This document shows, one piece after another, positions 21,436 through 32,540 of a stretch of 64,000 bases of DNA. The notes under the pieces were generated by a model. It searched no databases. It saw only the letters and a list, made by a program, of their open reading frames with translations, and had not been told where the DNA came from. Within the stretch, counting starts at the first letter, position 1. Each line of letters begins with the position of its first letter. The DNA is from Alopecurus myosuroides (Eukaryota; Streptophyta; Magnoliopsida; Poales; Poaceae): positions 181,612,933 to 181,676,932 of the forward strand of contig CM054062.1 in the NCBI GenBank assembly GCA_028641055.1, written 5' to 3'. The position numbers were made by a program, and so were the translations under genes.

Positions 21436-21805
21436 ATGGGTAAGACTCGTGATGGTAAAGTTCCTATATTACCATCCAGTACAAGGAGAGGTACAACTCT
21501 GAACATCTCTGTTGCTCTTGATTCACCATCTGTTATGAGTAAGCCTCTTACACCACCACATGCTACACACACTGTTACTTCTGCTGAGTCTGAAAATGCT
21601 TCTGATACTTTTGATGATGATTCTACTATGCTTGATGATACTGGTTCACTAGGTCCTTTCCTAGATGCTACAATTGCTAGAGCTAAACAAATTCAACACA
21701 CTGGAATTCTTGTTGAAAATATTGGTACACCTATTAATTCACCTGAGCCAAGTGATGATCTTAATGAAACATATATTGAACTTAATGATGACTTTATTAA
21801 GGAAG
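21436..21805 (+). pseudogene. gag: gypsy gag, N-terminal part
   Basis: From the Met at 21436 the frame reads GKTRDGKVPILPSSTRRG, then Ser/Thr/Asp-rich sequence to DFIKE at 21804. It has no stops. The non-autonomous element at 21806 interrupts it. The reading resumes at 28671 with sequence fitting V-A-Q-G-T-T. Confidence 0.65.
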
Positions 21806-23199
21806 TGATGCATGTAAAATGCATACATGAACTTTGCATGCTATTACTTGTTTTTCCTACATATTAGCAACTTATATTCATGTTTTATAATGATTTGGGG
21901 GATTTTCTGAACAATCCAGCTTCTTTTGGTTCTAACCCTGTTTTTCCAGAAAACGTACTTTTTAGTGTTTCAGACTTTCCGGGAGCTTCGGGACTCCAAA
22001 AAGAGCAAGACATAAGAGCACGGTTCGGAATTTTCGAGACAAAGACCATGGGCCAAAGTAGAGGGCCAAAAGCCTAACCAGGTGGAAAAGAGGACCCTCC
22101 ACGCGGCCAGATTCCTTGGCCGCGTGTGGGGCCCCCTTTTGCCCCCGTGGCTCCGATGCCGTCGATCTTTCTTCTTCCGAGTGTCTCGTGACCTAAAAAC
22201 GACTATATAAAGGGTCCCCTAGCCTTTTCGAGAAGGAGGCGGCACTGAGAGACGAAACCACGAAACAGAGACAGAAGGCTGCCGCCGGTGAAGATCGGAG
22301 GGGGGAAACGCCGCCGGGATCACCCCCGGAGGGCTCCACCCCCTTCCGGCGTGTTCATCATCAACATCTACAGCAAGATCAGCTCCATCTCTCCACTGTA
22401 ATCTCTTGGCAAACATGATGTATGATGCAATACTATATTCCCTTGATGTATTGTGTCTCCCCGTCTATGTTTGAGTAGTGAATTGTTCTTGGCAATGGTG
22501 AAATAGTTCGTTGATTGGTTGCATACAAGTTTGTTATCTTCTATGATTGTCTTTATGTACAATATATTATTGCACGCATATGTTGGGGAATGCATGTAAG
22601 GTGATCACCGGTAGCATAATGGAGTGGTGGTGACTTGGGAGTGACAGTAACCTGAGACCGAGCCACAAAGTTAAGTTATTGGGGGATATATATAGGGAAC
22701 CTTAGAACGTAAGGCTATGGTGGGACTTTATGTCTTAATCAATCTTGTGCAGTCATTTACTTGGCCACATGATCCATCATAAGGGGTTGTAGATCATTTA
22801 CTTGACTATACCTATTCATGGCTCCTTCCTAGAAGAAACAACTAAGACTAAAACATGTGCTTCACTAATTGTGACAACCACACGAACGAAACACCTATTG
22901 CTAGAACACTTGCTCCCTTGAGATACTTGAGATATTTGCTGCTTGCTACTTGTGAAACTTGCTTAGAAACTTGCATTTTAAACTTGCTTCACTAGTTACT
23001 AGACAAACCACACTCCACGTCACTTGCTTTTAATTAGTTAGTTCCTTTTAGTCAAACTTATTGCTTTGCATAAACATCCATATAAGAGGGTTATAGGGCT
23101 TTAGAGAATAGATAGCTTACCTTCAGCTCCTCGTGGGTTCGACACTCAAATACTTATCGAAAGGTACTACAATTGATCTCCTGCACTTGGGAGTCATCA
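21806..23199 (+). repeat. 5' LTR of the orphan-ORF element
   Basis: It opens TGATGCATGTAAAATGCATA and ends TTGGGAGTCATCA. It has a TATA box (TATATAAA, 22204-22211) followed by a GC-rich transcript start region, and GGTTCGACACTC in U5. It is nearly the same as 27271-28670; scattered substitutions and small indels separate them. Confidence 0.9.
22204..22211 (+). promoter_or_regulatory. TATA box of the 5' LTR
   Basis: GACTATATAAAGGGTCCCC lies near the middle of the LTR. The same sequence occurs at 27671-27678 in the 3' LTR, and a variant (ACTATAAAAAGGGTCC) in the solo LTR at 38296. Confidence 0.7.
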
Positions 23200-23209
23200 A
23201 GGACTTTTC

Positions 23210-23227
23210 TGGCGCCGTTGCTGGGGA
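23210..23227 (+). promoter_or_regulatory. Primer-binding site, tRNA-Asp type
   Basis: TGGCGCCGTTGCTGGGGA matches the complement of the tRNA-Asp 3' end with one change, ten bases after the LTR. Confidence 0.85.
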
Positions 23228-23436
23228 GCGTTGTGCTAAGCTTTTATTCTTGTTTGCATTGCATACTAACATATAAACCTAAAACACACAAAAAAAAGGA
23301 AAACAACCAAACAATTTTAGAACTGTATAATATCTACCTTGAATTAGGACATGAAGTGTTTGAGGAGAAATTGAAAAATTATTTGCACAACAATCATATT
23401 TGTGGTAGTACTAATTCTTTGAACACCTTTATTGCT

Positions 23437-24063
23437 ATGGAAAACCTTGAGCTTGGGGAAGTTTGTCTTGATGAATATGATATTTTTAGTCCCCCTACTA
23501 TTGAGGATAAAAATGATATACTTGCTGATTCTATGGAAAGTTTTAAGCTTGGGGAAGTTGGTTTTGATGAGCATGATATTTCTAGTTCCCCAGTCTTGGA
23601 GGAGAAAATTCACTTTGATGATACTATGCCTCCTATATATGATGATTGCAATGAAAATTATGAATGTTTAACTCCCACTATCACTAATGAGGATTTTACT
23701 TATGTGGAGAGTAGTGATTCTTTTATGCATGTGGCTCATGATAATAATGTTTTATGTGATATTCATATTGTTGAATCTATTCATGATGCCACTGAAAATT
23801 ATTATGAGAGAGGGGAACATGGTTACACATATTTCAACAATATTAAGTTTCCCCTCTTTATGCTGAAAGTATTGAAGTTGCACTTGATCTACCTTTCTAT
23901 GCTTGCTATTATGTGCTTCTTTTATTTGTTTCATTACAAAATGCCAATGCATAGGAAATGGGTTAGACTTAAAAATAAATTGTTTAATATTTTTTTGGTG
24001 TGTTCCTTATGCTTTAATTTCCTATTCGGTTTGAGCACACATTTATGTCTTTACAACATGTAA
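23437..24063 (+). CDS. Orphan ORF of a non-autonomous retrotransposon (acidic repeats plus two hydrophobic segments)
   Basis: The ORF is intact for 208 codons from the Met at 23437; the frame is open further upstream but without a Met after the PBS. It begins with two tandem acidic repeats of about 31 residues (MENLELGEVCLDEYDIFSPP and MESFKLGEVGFDEHDISSSP). A Tyr/Asp/Glu-rich segment follows, then the motif YYERGEHGYTYFNNIKFPLF, and two hydrophobic stretches near residues 155-172 and 187-205 separated by a basic HRKWVRLKNK segment. No Gag, protease, reverse transcriptase or integrase motif is present. The layout suggests a membrane-associated protein, but no function is known to me. An intact frame in an element lacking all polymerase genes suggests the protein mattered to its spread, or simply that insertion was fairly recent. 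Confidence 0.6.
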   Translation: MENLELGEVCLDEYDIFSPPTIEDKNDILADSMESFKLGEVGFDEHDISSSPVLEEKIHFDDTMPPIYDDCNENYECLTPTITNEDFTYVESSDSFMHVAHDNNVLCDIHIVESIHDATENYYERGEHGYTYFNNIKFPLFMLKVLKLHLIYLSMLAIMCFFYLFHYKMPMHRKWVRLKNKLFNIFLVCSLCFNFLFGLSTHLCLYNM

Positions 24064-27000
24064 AATGCCTTTACCTACTGTTATGTATCATTTAGTTTAA
24101 GATTTTCATTTTATAAAAAATTTGGGAAAGTAAATGAGAAGGATGAGTAATGGAGAAGTTGGGGTCGACCTTGAACATGTGTTGTTCATGCCAATGAAAC
24201 CATTGCAAAGTCTCTATCAATAAAACTTTTTCCAAAGCTAAAAACAATAAAAATATTAGTTCACTACTGTAACATCACATTTCTGTCTTATTTCTCATCT
24301 TAAATGGCAAGAATAATCTTATATGAGAGATAGGATTAAACAATAGTAATTATCTGTCAAGAAAACATATATTCCTGAACTTCACTGCGAAAAATGTTTA
24401 AAATCACATAAGTGGAATTTTGACCTGGTAATTTACGACAGCAATATTTAGTTATCACTACTTATTTCATTAGTTTTAAGTTTTCTGATTTGAGCAACTT
24501 AAGTGCCTCTAAAAATTCACTCTTTATGGGTTGTTCAGTTTTTGGCAGATTATGTCTTTATTTTGCATTGCTCTCATTACTTGTGTTTTGTGTGGTTCTT
24601 TTGATCAAGAGCAATGCAAAACTGTAGTAACAATAGTTAATATTTAGAATCAACTCATGATGTGTCTTTGCTGTACCTATGTGGATTTTATTTATGGAGG
24701 CACTAACCCCTCTAATCAAGTTTTATGTTGAGATTTGTGTAAGAAGAATTTTTCAGGAGGAAGAGTTGAGTGAGATGAACAAAGATCAAGAGGGACAACC
24801 AATCAAGCTTGGGGATGTACCCCTGGGCTCACCCTACATGTATCAAATAATTACAAGAATACAAGCTTGGGGATGCCGAGCCACCTCACTCCAACCATCA
24901 TGATGTTAAGTAAGTAAAGCCTAGCTATATGGCTATAAAGAAAGCGCTTTACGGGAGGCAACCCGGTTGTTTTTGTTTGGATTTTCCTAGTGTCCTATTG
25001 ATGTCTCAAGAGATTAGTTTTTTGTTTGTTTTAATTCTGGAGTTTTCAATAAATATTCAAGTCAAACCCATTTGGACTTATAAGTTGCTATCCTAGTGCA
25101 TAAAATTTCTGTTTCAGCATGAGTCTGCTCACCGTATGATTTTACGTTTTTTATTGGTATGTTGGATTGAGCTAATTTTTTAGTATGTTCTGCAACTTTT
25201 TGTCCTCTATAAGCACAAAAATTGGCTTAATTTTTTGACTGAGTCTAGCTTAGGGAAAAACGTTCATTTTGCTGCTGTTGCTTTTCTGGACAAATTCTGC
25301 CTTCTTTTGTTTTACGCACTCTTTGGGCTTGGGAATCGAATTTCCATGATTATTTCAAGCAAGAGAGTGAACATAAAACATAATGAACCTTATTGTCTAT
25401 CTAATGGAGCATTTGATTTGGAATTTTGCACAGCAAGCATGTGATTTGTTTGTCCTTGCTAATCTCACCCCACAGAAAAAGAATGGGAGAAACATGTTTT
25501 GTGAAGTTTTTTCACAGGGAATAGAGGAGCTGCGCCTCAAGACATCCATGAATGGTGAAATCCATAAGCTTGGGTATGTGATGAACACCACACTGGAGAT
25601 ACACTCTTTTGGTTAGCACACGTCTACTTTCTGTTTTTCTAAGCAAAGCATTTATCGTAGAGACTTGAAGCGTCTAGTTTTTGTTTTTATTTTTGTTTTG
25701 ATAAGACCACACCCATCATTTTATATGAGATTGAGATACTGGAGTTTGGGGTTGGAATGTATTGGATGCTAGTATTATGACTTGGAATAGGGATTCCATG
25801 GTTGATTTGAAGAGCTACATATGTTTGCATGATTTATAGGCTTTTTATGTGTAGAAATTTGCAATAATGTTGTCTTGAGCTATCTCTTATTCATGTCCTT
25901 GATGTTAATTGATGGTTTATTTAGTTTGTCATGAAATGAGTATTTCTATGGACATATGCATGCATAGTAGCTGGTCAACTATCTCCCTCTTGCTAGCCAA
26001 AAATTTAAAAATTCCAACAAGTACAAACTTGTTTCCAACACTCCTTAGCCAAGTATTTCCAGTGAGTCCACCATATCTTCCCATTAGCTTCATTGCTATT
26101 CCGAGTATGTTCCCCATGTTATTGTGTTATTTATGTTCTAAATTAAGATATTCACTTTATTAATTGTCATGGGTTGAACTTGGGATAGGACTCTCACGAA
26201 CTTTTGAAGGCACACTTTACTTTTTATGCATCTAATAAACATGACCCAATAATGGGAGCCACAAGTTTTGCGTTTGACAAGTGTGTGGTTGGGAGCTAGC
26301 TATAAACGTGTATCACCGGAAAGCTTTCAACATTGCACAAAAATTTACATTTGGTTGATATCATGTACTTTTGTTTTTGGACTCCTGCCATGCCAAAATG
26401 AAATAGAGGAATAGTAAGTTTTGATGAGTAAGTATCTATATGACTAGAGAAACGCATTGGGCCGCTAACCCAAGCCATGCTTTATCATGGTGGAAATTTA
26501 CTTACAGCTTGAGTGACTCTACAACACATCCTACAATAAAATAAGAATCTATGCATAATAGTGAATGAAAATAAAAAGGATGATGAGTCTACTCCGTTTG
26601 TTTGTCTTGTCATTGTGACATGGGCTTGTTTCCATGTCATGGGGCAAGAGGTACCTCTTTGCGGTTCTCTATGATGTCATTAATACTTATTATGATTGTA
26701 CAAAGCTTATTAGGAATCTTAAGTTGAGTAATCATGGAGTAGGTTTTCACACTCATGGGGCATGAGGCTTCCAACCACCTTGTCATTCACATTACTTCAA
26801 CATTCACCATTTAAGATGCTAGTGATAAAGGGGCAATGAGAGTCCTAGATCAATGGATACCACATTTCAATTAGTAATTTTAGTTAAATAATTTAGAGGC
26901 TAAATAAGACTTGATCATGTTTTACCTCTACTCAATTTTCTCCAAAGTGTCCACCATATTTTCTATTTTCCATTATGCTATTCTTTGACCAATATAGGAT

Positions 27001-27230
27001 TTTATTTTTCATTTTGTGTATGCATTTGGTCCATAGTGCTTTTATTTCATTATACACTTTGTGAACTTTCATGAAGCATCTTTGCTTGCATATTTGATAT
27101 TTCTTATAACATGAATTGTATGTTGCTACTCATCTACATTATGAATCATTTGATTATATGTAGCATGAATAATCTTCTTTGATATTCCATGATTGTTTTA
27201 AAATGCAAAGTCCATGTTAGTTTTATCACC
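24064..27230 (+). other. Long AT-rich non-coding internal region of the orphan-ORF element
   Basis: No supported reading frame. It contains polypurine motifs AAGCTTGGGGATG at 24805-24817 and 24863-24875 and the AGGCAA stem-loop at 24952-24965, in the same order as in 1-1240 of this window except that the stem-loop follows rather than precedes them. The rest shows nothing recognisable. Confidence 0.6.
24940..24966 (+). other. Conserved stem-loop, copy 3
   Basis: AAAGAAAGCGCTTTA precedes CGGG (24952-24955), loop AGGCAA, and CCCG (24962-24965). See copies at 133 and 14538. Confidence 0.65.
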
Positions 27231-27232
27231 TT

Positions 27233-27269
27233 CATACTCGAGGACGAGTATGGGTTAAGCTTGGGGATG
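27233..27269 (+). other. Perfect hairpin CATACTCG-AGGA-CGAGTATG and polypurine tract
   Basis: An 8-bp perfect stem (27233-27240 with 27245-27252) with loop AGGA lies four bases before the polypurine tract AAGCTTGGGGATG (27257-27269), which abuts the 3' LTR. The minus-strand element at 12305-18373 has the same CTCGAGGACGAG core beside its tract. The tract primes plus-strand DNA; the hairpin may position it or act in RNA. Confidence 0.7.
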
Positions 27270-27270
27270 T

Positions 27271-28670
27271 TGATGCATGTAAAATGCATACATGAACTTT
27301 GCATGATATTACTTGTTTTTACTACATATTAGCAACTTATATTCATGTTTTATAATGATTTGGGGGATTTTCTGAACAATCCCCCTTCTTTTGGTTCTAA
27401 CCCTGTTTTTCCAGAAAACGTACCTTTTAGTGTTTCAGACTTTCCGGGAGCTTCGGGACTCCAAAAAGGGCAAGGCCAAAGAGCACGGTTCAGAATTTTC
27501 GAGACGAAGACCATGGGCCAAAGTAGAGGGAAAAAAGGCCAACCAGGTGGAAAAGAGGACCCTCCACGCGGCCAGATTCCTTGGCCGCGTGTGGGGCCCC
27601 CTTTTTTTCCCCTGTGGCTCCGATGCCGTCGATCTTTATTCTCCCGAGTGTCTCGTGACCTAAAAACGACTATATAAAGGGTCCCCTGGCCTTTTCGAGA
27701 AGGAGGCAGCACCGAGAGACGAAACCACGAAACAGAGAGACAGAAGGCTACCGCCGGAGAAGATCGGAGGGGGGAAACGCCGCCGAGATCACCCCCGGAG
27801 GGCTCCACCCCCCTCCGGCGTGTTCATCATCAACATCTACAGCAAGATCAGCTCCATCTATCCACTGTAATCTCTTGGCAAACACGATGTATGATGCAAT
27901 ACTATATTCCCTTGATTTATTGTGTCTCCCCGTCTATGTTTGAGTAGTGAATTGTTCTTGGCAATGGTGAAATAGTTCGTTGATTGGTTGCATACAAGTT
28001 TGTTATCTTATATGATTGTATTTATGTACAATATATGAGTGCACACATATGTTGGGGAATGCATGTAAGGTGATCACCGGTAGCATAATGGAGTGGTGGT
28101 GACTTGGGAGTGACAGTAACCTGAGACCGAGCCACAAAGTTAAGTTATTGGGGGATATATATATAGGGGACCTTAGAACATAAGGCTATGGTGGGACTTT
28201 ATGTCTTAGTCAATCTTGTGCAGTCATTTACTTGGCCACATGATCCATCATAAGGGGTTGTAGATCATTTACTTGACTATACCTATTCATGGCTCCTTCC
28301 TAAAAGAAACAACTAAGACTAAAACATGTGCTTCACTAATTGTGACAACCACACGAACGAAACACCTATTGCTAGAACACTTGCTCCCTTGAGATACTTG
28401 AGATATTTGCTGCTTGCTACTTGTGAAACTTGCTTAGAAACTTGCATTTTAAACTTGCTTCACTAGTTACTAGACAAACCACACTCCACGTAACTTGCTT
28501 TTAATTAGTTAGTTCCTTTTAGTCAAACTTATTGCTTTGCATAAACAGCCATATAAGAGGGTTATAGGGCTTTAGAGAATAGATAGCTTACCTTCAGCTC
28601 CTCGTGGGTTCGACACTCAAATACTTATCGAAAGGTACTACAATTGATCTCCTGCACTTGGGAGTCATCA
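27271..28670 (+). repeat. 3' LTR of the orphan-ORF element
   Basis: It starts TGATGCATGTAAAATGCATA directly after the polypurine tract and ends GGGAGTCATCA, matching the 5' LTR. Confidence 0.9.
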
Positions 28671-29022
28671 GGTTGCTCAAGGTACTACTGGTGCAAGTGC
28701 TCTTAAGAGTCTTCTTACAAGACATGTTGTTAAATATAAATCTTCTCTTGATGCTAAGTTTGCTACATCTCCCATACACATTAGAGATAAGGATTATGAT
28801 TTCTCTCTATATTTATCTTTTATATCTATTGTTGAGAAGGAACCTTTTTGTGGAACTGAAAGTAAAAGTGCTATGGAACACATGAATGAGCTTTCATCTT
28901 TGAGTAGTTTATTTTCTGATGATACGAAGTTGCGTACTTACTAACAATATCTTCCCTTTCTCATTGAAAGATGAAGCTAAAACTTGGTTTAATAGTCTGT
29001 CACCTGGATCTATTACTAGTCA
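28671..29022 (+). pseudogene. gag: gypsy gag of the 19973 element, continued
   Basis: The sequence holds SALKSLLTRHVVKYKSSLDA and, after a frame change near 28930, the Gag core motif FPFSLKDEAKTWFNSLSPGS (about 28950-29010). This is the same core as in the gag genes at 5998 and 16656. It is cut at 29022 by the LTR of Tat element 1. Confidence 0.75.
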
Positions 29023-29567
29023 TGTCGGATATATGCCAATTAGGGGTATGTCCGGCATTGGCCTAAAGGCCGGATTACCAGGGTGGCCCACATGCAATGG
29101 AACATAGTCCATTGGGCGGCCCAGTAAGCTGACGCACAAGAAGCCGGATTCTAGAAGAACCCGGACCACGGCCCAAAGTGGTGCGGCTTGGAGGAGAAGA
29201 TTGATTCCTTACTTTCCAAGTTAGATACTTTCCGTAGTCTTCTAGGTTCTTGTCTGTAAGCCCTAATCCGGTTATCTATATAAAGCCAGACGAGAGCAAG
29301 AACAGAGAGACGATTAGCTAGAAGCCAACTCGCCGAGAAGTTGATCCTCGTCGAGTTAGAGAAACCATACTCACCATTTTACTTTGTATACGTCAGGCTT
29401 CAGCCCTGATTTAGTGAGATTGCAGGAGTAGGAAGGCCGCCTAGTTGCGTCGTACCGAACCTGGGTAAACTCGGTGTTCTCGTTTGCAGTGTTACCACGT
29501 ACCCCCACGGTTCTACCAGTAGGCTTATGGCACCCTCGTCCATGAACCTTACTACGATGTATCGACA
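29023..29567 (+). repeat. 5' LTR of Tat element 1
   Basis: It opens TGTCGGATATATGCCAATTA and ends TATCGACA; 545 bp. A TATA box (TATATAAA) is at 29277-29284. It is the same family as the LTRs at 34615 and 51490. Confidence 0.9.
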
Positions 29568-29568
29568 G

Positions 29569-29587
29569 TTTGCGCCCACAGTGGGGC
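29569..29587 (+). promoter_or_regulatory. Probable primer-binding site of Tat element 1
   Basis: TTTGCGCCCACAGTGGGGC follows the LTR end. It resembles the TTTGGCGCCCACCGTGGGGC site common in grass Tat elements with one missing G and one change. I cannot assign the tRNA securely. Confidence 0.55.
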
Positions 29588-29789
29588 CAGCGGCGTCAGG
29601 AGTCATGTTCCGGACGGGAATACTCGGCGGAATCGGCAGCTCGGTTACTGTCAGAATCCTGCAATTCGATGGAAACGTCGGACGCTTCCTCGACAATGGA
29701 TCGTATATACCGGCACGGAATCATCTGGTAAGTACCTGTATTTTACCGATTGGATCTACTAATATTTTTATCTGTTTAACAGTAGAAGC

Positions 29790-30938
29790 TATGGGATTCT
29801 GTGGTGGAAGTAATTTTGTCCCACCCGCCCTATGTCCAATAGAGGAAGGCTTCAATGTCGGATTCTGCTCAGATTTTCCCTATTCATATATAGGAGCAGA
29901 TCAAGCTTCCATACTCGCATACCGCCAAGATACATCTGGATATGCTGCCTCTTTGGAGATGCCTGCAATCATATCACACTTCATTGGTATGGTGCAGTCT
30001 GAGACCGCTAAAAACACGGAAGACGAAAATCCCGTGGAAAAGGCGAAAAACCATGATCCCACAGAAAAAGTGGAAGATCCGACATCCATCGACTAGACGA
30101 CGAACTCGTAAGCCGACTCTGTTTTAGGTGCTATAGAAGTAAGGTTAGAGTCAGAACCCGGATCTAAAGACATAAATTTGGAAGATGAAGATGAAGACGC
30201 TTTCCAAAGAAACGTCAAATCTATGCAAGAGAGTTTTCACGAAGTACTTGTGGAAAACCGACTGAAAATTGGGATACCGAGGAAGATGAAGATCTCAAAA
30301 CACCTCCGCGAGATGAGGAAGAAGAGGAAGGTGAAGCTAGTCCGACTTATCCCGATGTTAGAGAATTGACAGAGGATGAACCTAGCAAGAAACCTCCTTA
30401 TTCCAAAAAGAAAAAGAAATCTGCTAGGAAACTCCAATCTAAACTCCAGAAGAAAAAGATGGAAAAATTGGCAGACATTGCTAACCAAAACCTGGAAGTA
30501 GGAGGAAGCAGCGGAGTCAAGCCTGTGGAGAAGAAAAAAGGCTGAAATCCCCGTTCCCCAAATGTCGGAACAGGATGAAATTGATTTGATCCAAACCTCG
30601 GTGGCACTAGACGAGCCCCTGGAAGTGATGTAAGCCAGGAGACAAGCTATACAGCGGCAGCAATAACAACTATTCCGAACTCGGGAAAACCTCCTCAAAA
30701 CCCAGGCTGACATTAAAATACAGTAGAAAGAAATTGAGGAGTACGAAAGAAGGAATAGATCTGGAACTAGGCCTACGCGATTACCCGGAATTTCAAAGCC
30801 GGACGAACTACCAGCAAGAAAGAAGCTTGAAACCCTTCTTGGCAAAGGCAGGTTAACGACATTAATGCTAAGGGAGAGCGCATATACAAAAATGCAGCTG
30901 AAAACGCGAAAGCCGCGTTCGCCATCCTAAATGACGAT
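29790..30938 (+). pseudogene. Charged N-terminal region of Tat gag, element 1
   Basis: Several open segments in changing frames give a Gly/Pro-containing start (MGFCGGSNFVPPALCPIEE), an acidic tract with repeated Glu/Asp (about 30180-30350) and a Lys-rich coiled-coil-like tract (about 30400-30560). Element 2 carries the homologous region at 34830-35900, so it belongs to the family. No known domain is visible, and stops at 30094 and several later sites kill this copy. Confidence 0.55.
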
Positions 30939-32540
30939 ATGTACTCCAATGACGAAAAACTCCAAGGGGTGTACGCATTCCTAGGAAAAGCATCACGGCA
31001 GCAACATCAAGGACAAGCACGTTCAGGGAAGTTACATGATGACTCAGCTCTATACAAAACTGCCACGTGCGCCGCTGGAGCACCTGAACCTGGTGAACCT
31101 GGAGATTCAGCCAATTCTAAGGGAAAGAAAGGAGATCCTAAGAAGGACAAGAAAATCCCGGATAACAAGGATGCAGCGTCCAGAACAGGGTCCCATCTGC
31201 CGAAAGGCGGAAATAATCACCGTGAATACAAGGAACGGGAGGAGCAAAACCGGAAAGACGGAAAAGTAATGCCGCTTCCGAGACGCCCAGGTGATAAAAC
31301 CGGAAGATATGACAATCCTCGTAGGCGTGAGAGATCCCGTACTCCTCCTAGGAACAAAGATAGGCCAAGGAGTAGAACTCCACCTTATTCCAAAGGACAT
31401 GACAATGGAAGAAATAGGGATAATCCTAGAAGAGCGCACTCGTGCAACATTGGGGGCATGAACGGAGTAGATCCCCTTCTATTCATTCAGCTGGAAGATA
31501 TTCCGCGCACGTAAATAAGGAGGAAAGAGACGATCTATACTTTGGACCTAACTGTTTCACTGACAGGATCCGAATAATAAGTCTACACTCTGGCTTCGCC
31601 AAAGTCGGTCCAACTTATCAAAAGTATACCGGAAGTACTAACCCGAATACGTAGCTTTCAGATTACTATACTACCATCTAGATCAATAAAGGGATAGATT
31701 TAGAGTTTGTAAAGTTTCTTCCCCTAATGTTACTAGATGGAGCCATAGATTGGATCAACGGGCTTCCATCAAGAACAGTGGACAGCTGGGAAGATATGGC
31801 TAGAGTATTCGCTCAGCACTTCCGGGGTACGTACAAACGCCCTAAAAGCATCAACCAGCTGAACCGTTGCGTCCAATATGAGGATGAGTCGTATGTCGAC
31901 TTTATCTCAAGATGGACTGCCATGAAGAACAGCTGCCCTGGAGTCAGTGATGTGCAAGCAATGCATTCTTTCATCAATGGCCTGAAACCCGGCCTCGTAC
32001 CGTTCATGGTTGGTTCGAAAGAGCACAAAGATCTCGGATATATTCTTACCACCGCTAATGAGCACGCAGCGGCTAAAGATGATATCAGAGCGAGAGGTGG
32101 AAACATTGATGCTTTGGTTCAAGCCAAAAAGGCGTCTCATTCTGAAAAGAAGCCTAGTCCATAAGCACAGACAAAACCCAAGAAAGTAAACTTCACCTTT
32201 GGAAAGGATAATGGCAGCAGATGGAAGGGCAAAAGCACAGAACCCATCTCCTATTCTAAAGAAAAGTGGGAAAAGATTAAGTCGGAAAACTATGTACACC
32301 ATTCGCAATTTTGGAAACCTACCCACACCAACGCGCAGTGCCTCCTTAACAAGCACATGAAAGGCGCTGCAGGATCCGGGAATAAAGGGAAAAATTCTAA
32401 AAGGAAGTTCAACAAGCAAAAGCCGGAAGCTGAAAAAGAAGAAAGTGAGTCGGACACTGATGATAAAATCCAGGAACAGCAGCGGAAAGGCAAGCCAAAA
32501 TTCCCGAGAGTTTAAGGAGAATGTAACCTGACTTTCCTGG
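30939..32540 (+). pseudogene. gag: gag of Tat element 1
   Basis: A basic Arg/Pro/Asp region (RRERSRTPPRNKDRPRSRTP, about 31330-31390) precedes the Gag core: VGPTYQKYTGSTNP, FLPLMLLDGAIDWINGLPSR and HFRGTYKRPKSINQLNRCVQ (31700-31890). The end (32150-32500) is Lys-rich with HSQFWKPTHTNAQCLLNKH. The expected zinc-knuckle cysteines are reduced to one. Stops are at 31512, 31652, 32162 and 32513. Gag and protease segments are in one frame. Confidence 0.8.

Larger units (their letters stand above)
21806..28670 (+). mobile_element. Complete non-autonomous gypsy-type element with an orphan ORF
   Basis: LTRs of 1394 bp (21806-23199) and 1400 bp (27271-28670) flank a 4.07-kb internal region. It has a tRNA-Asp PBS, an ORF unrelated to gag or pol (23437-24063), about 3 kb of AT-rich non-coding DNA with the conserved stem-loop and polypurine motifs, and a polypurine tract against the 3' LTR. 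Flanks are GGAAG and GGTTG; this is not a clean duplication, perhaps because three bases were lost on the right. Sharing of PBS, polypurine tract and hairpins with gypsy elements suggests mobilisation by a gypsy partner. Confidence 0.85.
19973..29022 (+). mobile_element. Gypsy element with 5' LTR and interrupted gag (3' part beyond window)
   Basis: It begins TGATACGTCC inside the gag of the initiator-Met gypsy. The order is LTR 19973-21347, tRNA-Asp PBS, gag 21436-21805, nested element 21806-28670, gag continued 28671-29022. There it is cut by Tat element 1. The 3' half lies to the right of the window because the nested elements extend past 64000. Confidence 0.8.

Noticed and set aside
23130..23160. 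GGTTCGAC sequence like a tRNA T-arm
   Set aside because: It is a conserved U5 element of several LTRs (also at 5821 and 28607); no cloverleaf can be formed around it.
25235..25616. Two short frames in the orphan-ORF element
   Set aside because: AT-rich non-coding 3' region; no similarity to each other or to known domains, and no typical start context.
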